Source of the DNA: Ruminococcus sp.
Lineage (GTDB): Bacteria; Bacillota; Clostridia; Oscillospirales; Ruminococcaceae
Assembly: GCA_017622925.1 (NCBI GenBank)
Contig: JAGAQC010000006.1
Coordinates: forward strand, 1 to 57,325
DNA: 57,325 nucleotides
Direction of reading: 5' to 3'
Each line of letters starts with the position of its first letter. Positions within the stretch are counted from its first letter, which is position 1. Positions 50,599 to 57,325 of the stretch are shown piece by piece. Below the pieces are notes generated by a model, which was not told the DNA's origin, searched no databases, and saw only the letters and a list, made by a program, of their open reading frames with translations. The translations under genes were made by a program, and so were the position numbers.

Positions 50599-53500
50599 AT
50601 GACAGAACTTTTCAAGTTAGTCGGCAAAATTGCCGTCAGCAGCGATGAAGCGGAAAAAAGCTTAAACGATACGGTCAAAAAAGGCGAACAGAGCAAGGAT
50701 AAACTTGAAAAAGCTTTTGAAGCGATAGGACAGTCTTTTGTCCAAATGATAGATGATTCAAAGGCAGAAGAAGGTTTAAACGATACAGTTAAAACAGGCG
50801 AGCAGACAAAAAGCAAGCTGACCAAGACCTTTGATACGATAGGACAATCGTTTGACCTGATGCTTGATGCTTCAAAGACGGAAGAAAGTTTAGACGATAC
50901 GGTCGAAACAGGCGAAAAGACCGAAAGCAAGCTCACTAAAGCCTTTGACGCTATCGGACGTTCGTTTTCAAAAATTTTCAACAATAACAAGTCGGAAGAT
51001 GTGAAAAAATCATTTGACAAACTGACATCAACGACCGACAAACAAAAAGAGAAGCTTGAAAGCCTGAAAGCCGAATACAAAAATCTGTATATCCAGCATG
51101 GCAAAAACAGCTCGGAAGCTAAAAAGGTTGCAGGGGAAATTGCCGAATTATCTGCTGAGATCGACAAAAACGAAAAAGAAATGGACGAAGCAAGCAGGGC
51201 GGCTGACGGATACGACAGATCATTGTCCGATGTCGGAGATTCTGCAAATAAAACAAAAGGTAAAATTTCGGCGGCTTTTAACACCATAGGCAAGGGCGCG
51301 GCAGTTGTCGGCAAGACTGTCGGTACTGCAATGATCGCCGGCGGCGCTGCAATGGCAGGATTAACGGTCAAAGCGTTAAATCTGTCAGGCGAGCTTGAAC
51401 AGAATATGGGCGGTTCAGAAGCTGTGTTCAAAGAATATGCCGAAAAAATGCAGGAAACGGCAAAGAACGCCTTTCAGAACATGGGATTGTCAACATCGGA
51501 TTTCCTCGGAACGGCGAACAAAATGGGATCGCTTTTTCAGGGCGCAGGGTTCAGCATAGAAGAATCTTCCGAGCTGGCGGCTTCTTCAATGCAAAGGGCG
51601 GCGGATGTTGCTTCTATCATGGGCATTGATACAGCGACCGCTATGGAGTCTATTGCAGGCGCGGCAAAGGGCAATTTTGATATGATGGACAACCTTGGCG
51701 TTGCCATGAACGACACCACGCTGCAGGCGTATGCGCTTGAAAAGGGAATAACTAAAACTACACAGGAAATGACAAATCAGGAAAAAATTTCCCTTGCAAT
51801 GGAAATGTTCATGGAAAAGACCGCATACGCTGCCGGCAACTATGCAAAGGAAAACGAGACCCTTGCCGGTTCGCTGGGTACGGCAAAGTCAGCCCTGACG
51901 AACTTCCTTGACGGTTCGGGCGATGTTGACAGCCTTGTAAATGCCTTTGAAAACGCCGCAGATGTTATAGTAAGGTCTTTGACGGAAACTGCTCCGCGGC
52001 TGATAAACGGCTTGACAGAATTGGTAAATAAGGTAATTCCCATGCTGCCGCCGCTTCTGAATCAGCTGCTTCCTGTCATAATTGACGGCGCAGTACAGCT
52101 GATAAACGGACTGGTTGCCGCATTGCCTGCAATTATCAGCGCATTAATGTCCGCTCTGCCGTTATTGATCGAAGGTGTTACGCAGATAATTAACGCCCTG
52201 ATCGCAGCATTGCCGCAGCTCATGCAGTCCTTTGTGTCAGCTCTGCCGACATTGCTACCTATGCTTATCAATGCTCTTGTGTCAATGATCGTAACATTAT
52301 GCTCAACATTTTCGCAGATAATACAGCCGATGATCGACAGCCTGCCGGAAATTATAACCTCTGTCGTAAATGCGCTTATGGAGAATCTCCCTGCTTTGAT
52401 AGAGGGCTTTATACAGTTGTTTTTAGGCGTTGTTGAGGCATTACCCACTATAATACAATCACTAATTCAGGCGTTGCCAACTATCATCACAGCTATTGTT
52501 GACGGCTTAGTGATAGCATTACCGCAATTGGTTGACGGCGTTGTTCAGCTGGTTATGGGAATCGTTCAAGCACTGCCAACAATTATTGATGCACTGGTTC
52601 AGGCGTTGCCGACCATTATCACAGCTATTGTTGACGGTCTAAAACAAGCGTTACCGCAATTGATAGAAGCAGGCGGCTATCTGCTTATGGGCTTGTTGGA
52701 AGGCATGGTTGCACTTATAGGCAGTATTCCTGAAATCCTTGCATCGATCTTCACCGCTATTGTTGACGGCATCAAGGCGTTATTCGGGATTCAGTCACCG
52801 TCAACTGTTATGGCTGAAATTGGCGGCTTCATTATGGAGGGATTGATCAACGGCGTTGAAAATCTGTTGGGTAATCTTTCTGATGTGTGGAACACCCTGA
52901 AAGAAAACGCTGTAAACGTATTTAATACAATTAAATCAACAGTAAGCGAGATTTGGGAGAACATAAAAAGCAAGATCAGCTCCGTATGGGAAGATATAAA
53001 AACAGGTATTTCAGATGCGATAAATAGCGTTCAATCGACCGTTTCAGAAATATTTAACAGTGTTAAATCAACTGTAAGTGAGATTTGGGAGAATATAAAA
53101 AGTAAAATCAGCTCCGTATGGGAAGACATAAAAACAGGCGTTTCAGATGCAATAAATAGCGTTCAAACTACAGTCTCGGAGATATTTAACAGCGTTCATA
53201 CAACGGTAAGTGAAGTTTGGAACAATATAAAATCAGCTATAACTACACCAATAGAAGAAGCTAAAGAAACAGTAAGCTCGGCAATTGATAAAATGAAAGG
53301 CTTTTTCAATTTCAGCTGGGAGCTGCCGAAGATAAAGCTGCCCCATTTCAGCATGACAGGCAAATTCAGCCTTGACCCGCCTTCGATCCCGACATTCGGC
53401 GTTGAATGGTATGCAAAAGCAATGGAAGAACCGATGGTCATGGAAAATCCGACTTTGTTCGGATTCAATCCCTCAACAGGCAATTTCATGGGCGGCGGCG

Positions 53501-53754
53501 AAGCAGGTTCGGAAGTCGTTGCCGGTTCGTCTACGCTTATGAAAATGATACAGGCGGCAGTCTCGGCGGAAAGCAGCAATATGACGTACTACTTGCAGAA
53601 GCTTATACAGATTCTTGCAGACTATTTTCCGCAGATACTTGAAGCAATGGAACAGGATATAGTTATTGACGGCGACGCGGCGTGCGCGGTACTTGCTCCG
53701 AAAATGAACAAAGCGTTAGGGAAGATAAAATCAAGGGAAGAAAGGGGAAGATAA
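50599..53754 (+). CDS. Tape measure protein
   Basis: 1051 aa, ATG after GAGGTG. Residues about 15-130 hold three tandem units of about 39 aa (LNDTVKKGEQSKDKLEKAFE, LNDTVKTGEQTKSKLTKTFD, LDDTVETGEKTESKLTKAFD). A PhageMin_Tail-type core follows, with long hydrophobic stretches (about 470-700) rich in LPxxIxxL repeats. Residues about 775-890 carry two near-identical units of STVSEIWENIKSKISSVWED. Its length sets tail length. Confidence 0.92.
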   Translation: MTELFKLVGKIAVSSDEAEKSLNDTVKKGEQSKDKLEKAFEAIGQSFVQMIDDSKAEEGLNDTVKTGEQTKSKLTKTFDTIGQSFDLMLDASKTEESLDDTVETGEKTESKLTKAFDAIGRSFSKIFNNNKSEDVKKSFDKLTSTTDKQKEKLESLKAEYKNLYIQHGKNSSEAKKVAGEIAELSAEIDKNEKEMDEASRAADGYDRSLSDVGDSANKTKGKISAAFNTIGKGAAVVGKTVGTAMIAGGAAMAGLTVKALNLSGELEQNMGGSEAVFKEYAEKMQETAKNAFQNMGLSTSDFLGTANKMGSLFQGAGFSIEESSELAASSMQRAADVASIMGIDTATAMESIAGAAKGNFDMMDNLGVAMNDTTLQAYALEKGITKTTQEMTNQEKISLAMEMFMEKTAYAAGNYAKENETLAGSLGTAKSALTNFLDGSGDVDSLVNAFENAADVIVRSLTETAPRLINGLTELVNKVIPMLPPLLNQLLPVIIDGAVQLINGLVAALPAIISALMSALPLLIEGVTQIINALIAALPQLMQSFVSALPTLLPMLINALVSMIVTLCSTFSQIIQPMIDSLPEIITSVVNALMENLPALIEGFIQLFLGVVEALPTIIQSLIQALPTIITAIVDGLVIALPQLVDGVVQLVMGIVQALPTIIDALVQALPTIITAIVDGLKQALPQLIEAGGYLLMGLLEGMVALIGSIPEILASIFTAIVDGIKALFGIQSPSTVMAEIGGFIMEGLINGVENLLGNLSDVWNTLKENAVNVFNTIKSTVSEIWENIKSKISSVWEDIKTGISDAINSVQSTVSEIFNSVKSTVSEIWENIKSKISSVWEDIKTGVSDAINSVQTTVSEIFNSVHTTVSEVWNNIKSAITTPIEEAKETVSSAIDKMKGFFNFSWELPKIKLPHFSMTGKFSLDPPSIPTFGVEWYAKAMEEPMVMENPTLFGFNPSTGNFMGGGEAGSEVVAGSSTLMKMIQAAVSAESSNMTYYLQKLIQILADYFPQILEAMEQDIVIDGDAACAVLAPKMNKALGKIKSREERGR

Positions 53755-53757
53755 TTA

Positions 53758-54411
53758 ATGATAGGATCGGGCGTAACGTTTACTTACCTTCATTCTTTCA
53801 GGGATTTAGAGCTGATACTTGCCCCTTTCACGCCAACGCCTGCGCAGCCTAAGACGACTTATATAGATATTCCCGGCAGTGACGGGCAGCTTGATCTTAC
53901 CGAAGCGCACGGAGAGGTCAGATATAAAAACAGGGATCTCACGTTTGTTTTTACGGTCGCTCCGACTTCCGAAATGACATTTGATGAAAAGGTAACTCAA
54001 ATATCCAACGCCCTGAACGGCAGAAAGAGACAGATAATTCTTGACAGAGACCCGGAATATTACTGGTGGGGGAGATTGACCGTAAATGAGTATCTACAGG
54101 ACAAAAAACTTAAACAGATAACAATTACGGCAGTTGTTGAACCGTACAAGTATCGTGTTGCCGAAACAAGCAAGACGTTCGCTCTTACGGAAACGGCAGA
54201 AAATATATATCTGAATAACGGCAGAAAATCGGTAATTCCTATTATCGACTGCACGGCGGACAATACAGTTATAGAATATGAGGGCAGAACGTTCACATTG
54301 AATGCAGGAACGCATCGGCTGTCCGATATTATGTTCCATGAGGGGGAAAACATATTGACGCTCTCGGGGAGCGGCGAAGTAACGTTCAGATACAGGGAGG
54401 GAGAGCTGTAA
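53758..54411 (+). CDS. Distal tail protein (Dit)
   Basis: 217 aa. FRDLELILAPFTPTPAQPKT, YIDIPGSDGQLDLTEAHGEV and YRNRDLTFVF-like YKNRDLTFVFTV are Dit/Sipho_tail signatures. Forms the hub that joins tail tube to baseplate. Stop and next start overlap (ATG at 54411). Confidence 0.88.
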   Translation: MIGSGVTFTYLHSFRDLELILAPFTPTPAQPKTTYIDIPGSDGQLDLTEAHGEVRYKNRDLTFVFTVAPTSEMTFDEKVTQISNALNGRKRQIILDRDPEYYWWGRLTVNEYLQDKKLKQITITAVVEPYKYRVAETSKTFALTETAENIYLNNGRKSVIPIIDCTADNTVIEYEGRTFTLNAGTHRLSDIMFHEGENILTLSGSGEVTFRYREGEL

Positions 54412-56264
54412 TGTACCGTATAAAATGCGATGGCTATACCTTGTTCGACCTCCGTCAGGAATCTTTGATACTGCATGAGCCGAAAGTAACTCTTGAAGTC
54501 AATACCGTGGGCGGCGGTTCGTTCACGATATACGATTCACACCCGTATTACCACGTTATCGGTAAAAAGCGGTCGGTTATAGAGGTCTCGGACGATTACG
54601 GAGTTATTTTTCGGGGAAGGGTCACGGACGATACAGTTGATTTTAATAACGGAAAAGCCGTTGACCTTGAAGGGGCAATGGCTTTTTTCAACGATTCCGT
54701 CGTCAGACCGTATGCTTTTCCCGATGATTTTTTGAGCGATGCTGAATATGTTACGGCGGCTGAAAGCGGAAATGTAGTTGAATTTTTCCTGAAACGGCTT
54801 ATAGATGATCACAATTCACAGGTAGAACCGTTTCAGCGGTTCAAGCTCGGCACTGTTACGGTCTCTGACCCTAACAACTATATAAGACGTTCCGACACAG
54901 GCTACAATAGTACATGGAGCGTGTTAAGCTCAAAGCTTTTCGGTTCGGAGCTTGGCGGCTATCTTTGTATCAGATATGAGGAGGACGGAAACTATATCGA
55001 CTATTTAAGCCGCTTTACTTTGATGAATACTCAGGAGATAAATTTCGGTGAAAATTTGCTTGATATTAAATCGGAAACGGACGCAGCAGCGGCGTATTCC
55101 GCTATAATCCCGATAGGCGCAGAAAACAGCGATACTAAACGAAAACTGACGATCTCGGACCTTGCGGACGGAGATATTACAAGCGACATTGTGAAAGTCG
55201 GCGATACGCTGTATTCACGGAAGGCTGTTGAAGCTTATGGGTGGATATATGCACCTGTTTCGGAAACAACGTGGGAGGACGTTACAGAAGCGGATAATTT
55301 GCTGAAAAAAGGTGTAAGTCATCTTACAAACACAGCGGTAAAGATGCCAAACACGGTTGAGGTCACGGCAGTTGACCTGCACTATACCGATCATTCTGAA
55401 TATCCTATCGAATCGTTTAGGATATACCGTAATATCAAAGTGACTTCAAAACCTCATGATCACGAAGGGATATATCCGCTTACAAAGCTTGACATTGATA
55501 TTATAAATCCTCAGAATACAAAAATAACGATCGGAAACAAGAAAATGACGTTTACGGCTGCAAGCAGTCAGCAGTTATCCGACGCAGCAGAACGCATTCG
55601 GACGGCGGAAAATGACATCAAAGAAACAAAACAGATAACAGCCGATATATCCAAAAAGGTGGACAATCTTCCTGAAAATCTGAACGCTCAGGTAACAAGC
55701 AATTCCGAAAGAATTTCCGAACATGATAAAACGCTTGAAAACATGACAGAATGCGTCACGGCAAATACTGCAGACGTTTATAACCGCTGTATCGGCGGAA
55801 AAAATTTGTTGACCGATACAATGCTCCAAACCCAAATTACGGGAAACGGGATCACTGTCACGCTTGAAAACGGTGTGTATACCCTTAACGGAACAGCGGC
55901 GGAAAGAGTTGAGCTGAAAATCACACCTGACCCAACAGAAATTCCGCAGCACTGGAAAGGCAAGCCGCTGATACTGTCAGGCTGCCCGAACGGCGGCGGA
56001 GCTGATACTTACCGAATGTTTATGCAGGACCGTACAACGGCTTATTCCGCTCTTGCAGTCAACGAGGGCGGCGATACCGCGCCGTTTACGATAGATACAG
56101 CCGCAACGCATTTCAGAATTGTTTTTCCGATCTATGCAGGGCAGACGTTGAATGATATTAAGGTCAAGCCGATGCTGCGTTTTGCATCGGTCAAGGACAG
56201 TACGTTCGTACCGTATGTACCGACCAATGGGGAATTGTACGAAATGCTGAAAAGCTTAATGTAA
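54411..56264 (+). CDS. Tail-associated protein (Tal), with extra C-terminal domain
   Basis: 617 aa. N-terminal 380 residues are the prophage tail endopeptidase/gp27-like fold (VTLEVNTVGGGSFTIYDSHP, NLLDIKSETDAAAAYSAIIP). A helical linker (AERIRTAENDIKETKQITAD) joins a beta-sandwich C-terminal domain (about 470-617, GKNLLTDTMLQTQITGNGIT) similar to carbohydrate-binding modules. Probably contacts the host surface. Confidence 0.8.
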   Translation: MYRIKCDGYTLFDLRQESLILHEPKVTLEVNTVGGGSFTIYDSHPYYHVIGKKRSVIEVSDDYGVIFRGRVTDDTVDFNNGKAVDLEGAMAFFNDSVVRPYAFPDDFLSDAEYVTAAESGNVVEFFLKRLIDDHNSQVEPFQRFKLGTVTVSDPNNYIRRSDTGYNSTWSVLSSKLFGSELGGYLCIRYEEDGNYIDYLSRFTLMNTQEINFGENLLDIKSETDAAAAYSAIIPIGAENSDTKRKLTISDLADGDITSDIVKVGDTLYSRKAVEAYGWIYAPVSETTWEDVTEADNLLKKGVSHLTNTAVKMPNTVEVTAVDLHYTDHSEYPIESFRIYRNIKVTSKPHDHEGIYPLTKLDIDIINPQNTKITIGNKKMTFTAASSQQLSDAAERIRTAENDIKETKQITADISKKVDNLPENLNAQVTSNSERISEHDKTLENMTECVTANTADVYNRCIGGKNLLTDTMLQTQITGNGITVTLENGVYTLNGTAAERVELKITPDPTEIPQHWKGKPLILSGCPNGGGADTYRMFMQDRTTAYSALAVNEGGDTAPFTIDTAATHFRIVFPIYAGQTLNDIKVKPMLRFASVKDSTFVPYVPTNGELYEMLKSLM

Positions 56265-56281
56265 TATGAAAGGAAAGTATT

Positions 56282-56557
56282 ATGGTAGAGATCGCAGTAG
56301 CAATTATCGGGGCAGGAACTTCAATTTTTGCAAGTGTAATTACTTTGATCGGCGTATTCGCAAAGCTGAAACAGAGCAACAGCGAGATAGTCAATCGTCT
56401 TGAAAAGTCTCAGGCGGTAACGGAAACAAAAATTGAGGAACTGACAAGAGAGGTTCGCGAGCATAACGGCTTTGCCCGAAGAATGCCGGTCGTTGAAGAA
56501 CAGATCAGGGTCGCCAATCACAGGCTCGATGACCTTGAAAAACAAAATCAGCATTAA
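56282..56557 (+). CDS. XhlA-like membrane protein
   Basis: 91 aa. One N-terminal membrane helix followed by a coiled coil (VTETKIEELTREVREHNGFA), the opposite order to XhlA but like several holin-associated proteins. Next to a holin-like gene; may help lysis. Confidence 0.55.
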   Translation: MVEIAVAIIGAGTSIFASVITLIGVFAKLKQSNSEIVNRLEKSQAVTETKIEELTREVREHNGFARRMPVVEEQIRVANHRLDDLEKQNQH

Positions 56558-56569
56558 AGGAGCTGTATC

Positions 56570-56752
56570 ATGATGTTAAAACAAATTGCAAAGCTTATTG
56601 ACGTTAAAAGCCTTATAACGCTTACTTTAACGGCTGTATTTGCGGTTCTGTCGGTCAGGGGGAAATTATCTCCCGAGCAGTTTCTGACCGTGTTTACGAC
56701 CGTTATAGCGTTCTATTTCGGCGTTCAACACCAAAAAAACAAGGAGGATTGA
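56570..56752 (+). CDS. Putative holin
   Basis: 60 aa, AAAGGAG seven bases upstream. Two short hydrophobic segments (LITLTLTAVFAVLSV; FLTVFTTVIAFYFGV) and a charged tail (QHQKNKED), as in small Clostridial holins. No lysin is in view; it should lie downstream. Confidence 0.65.
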   Translation: MMLKQIAKLIDVKSLITLTLTAVFAVLSVRGKLSPEQFLTVFTTVIAFYFGVQHQKNKED

Positions 56753-56753
56753 A

Positions 56754-56987
56754 ATGCTTACTATCAGAAAAGAAAAATATATCGGATTCGCAAACGGCAG
56801 CGGACAGAAAGAGCTTTCGGAGGTCATTGCTGAGATCGACGTTGATACTTCCGATGAACTCCCTGCTGTTGACGGCATCAGGGGTCGGCTGCTGCATCAG
56901 GGGTCAATTGCGTATGTAATAAAATCGGGCGAATTTTACGTACTTGCAGGAGACGGCAAATGGTACAACAGCGGGGCTGAAATATGA
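56754..56987 (+). CDS. Small phage protein
   Basis: 77 aa, ATG after GGAGG. ELSEVIAEIDVDTSDELPAV and a GxGKWYNSG end (LAGDGKWYNSGAEI) are typical of a short protein found among baseplate genes. Role unknown. Overlaps the next start (ATGA). Confidence 0.55.
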   Translation: MLTIRKEKYIGFANGSGQKELSEVIAEIDVDTSDELPAVDGIRGRLLHQGSIAYVIKSGEFYVLAGDGKWYNSGAEI

Positions 56988-57325
56988 ACTATCATGAAGT
57001 ATTGAAAGCATCAAAGGGGCTGCCTGTCACGGACTACAGAACAATGCTTTTTGCCCGAAAAATCAGGAAAAACAATGCAATGATCTCAACCGTTTCAAGC
57101 TGTCCTTGTGTGATTGAAAAATTAACAGGGAAATCAGCAGTCAGCTACGCAATTTACGGCAACATCGCCCAAAACGGAACACCCTCACCAGAATTCCCCG
57201 TCGAGGTTTTGGGGTGTGGAGACAGGACGAGGAATTTGTTTGATTTCAAAACTATATATTCAGATTCGTCAAAATTTAAAATAAACAATGATGCTGTTAC
57301 AGCCAGCGCGGCTAATTTTAATGAT
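56984..57325 (+). CDS. Baseplate/fibre protein, 3' end outside the window
   Basis: Open from ATG 56984 to the window end (114 codons). Segment SYAIYGNIAQNGTPSPEFPV followed by EVLGCGDRTRNLFD is common in Firmicutes phage fibre and receptor-binding proteins, so this probably belongs to the adsorption apparatus. Confidence 0.6.
   Translation, partial: MNYHEVLKASKGLPVTDYRTMLFARKIRKNNAMISTVSSCPCVIEKLTGKSAVSYAIYGNIAQNGTPSPEFPVEVLGCGDRTRNLFDFKTIYSDSSKFKINNDAVTASAANFND

Larger units (their letters stand above)
24660..57325. mobile_element. Prophage (siphovirus-type), right end outside the window
   Basis: Continuous phage gene order: serine integrase, HicAB, repressor, early genes, recombination, replication, Cys-rich accessory genes, terminases, portal, head, tail, holin-like genes and a fibre gene still open at the window end. 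At least 32.7 kb. An SPP1-type portal, N4-gp56-type capsid and long tape measure indicate a long non-contractile tail. No lysin or second att site is visible, so more phage DNA follows. Broken SSB and large terminase genes suggest it may be defective. Confidence 0.93.

Noticed and set aside
50640-51000. CRISPR-like repeats in the tape measure gene
   Set aside because: The repeats are in-frame protein repeats of about 39 residues with no spacers.
1-57325. tRNA genes, rRNA genes and a CRISPR array
   Set aside because: No sequence with the needed conserved features was found on reading either strand; a tRNA search could still find one I missed.

Overview
The window looks like chromosome plus a large prophage from a gut Ruminococcus-like member of the Oscillospiraceae (Clostridia). 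This is inferred from dockerin-bearing leucine-rich-repeat proteins, an extracytosolic flavin system, the spermidine cluster, a CotJC-type manganese catalase and Firmicutes-style ribosome binding sites. No tRNA, rRNA or CRISPR array was seen.

Host part (1 to about 24,660). A 6S-like RNA opens the window. It is followed by an apparent operon (686-5070) for extracytosolic flavin-based electron transfer: a Tp47-like wall-anchored protein, a ferric-reductase-like membrane protein fused to an FMN-binding domain, ApbE and a Gx transporter. TTAG-N-CTAA palindromes sit over its promoter. Next come a dockerin LRR protein, a cysteine synthase remnant, and a polyamine cluster (8337-17654) preceded by a structured leader with a terminator directly against the speD ribosome binding site. 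The cluster holds arginine decarboxylase, agmatinase, AdoMet decarboxylase and spermidine synthase, and also the carboxyspermidine dehydrogenase and decarboxylase, so both known routes to spermidine lie together. Then follow a sugar transferase with a long structured leader, a lipoprotein, a second dockerin LRR protein, a DUF4143 ATPase and an XRE regulator. Four copies of a structured repeat of about 175 bp, with compensatory base changes in their stems, and two MITE-like elements are scattered through this part only.

Prophage (about 24,660 to beyond 57,325; right end not in the window). A large serine recombinase lies against the 3' part of a cotJC gene that has lost its 5' part, which marks one attachment junction. 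From there: HicAB, a repressor with three 19-bp operators placed inside divergent promoters, very small early ORFs, a recombination module (YqaJ exonuclease, DUF1351, RecT, SSB), a DUF4373 replication protein, RusA, a run of small Cys-rich proteins including a Lar-like protein, terminases, SPP1-type portal, MuF head protein, scaffold, N4-gp56-type capsid, connectors, tail tube, tail chaperones with a -1 frameshift signal, tape measure, Dit, Tal, holin-like proteins and the start of a fibre gene. SSB carries an in-frame TAG and the large terminase a TAG plus frameshift, so the phage may be decaying.

The most unusual segment is 42,593-45,880. Inside the head module a GNAT-fold domain with its own promoter, ribosome binding site and ATG is fused in frame to the MuF head protein. 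It is followed by a 63-aa partner, a promoter-to-terminator small RNA of unknown family, and a tail-fibre/SGNH-hydrolase gene that is out of its usual place. I read this as a moron island with a possible MuF-delivered toxin and immunity pair.
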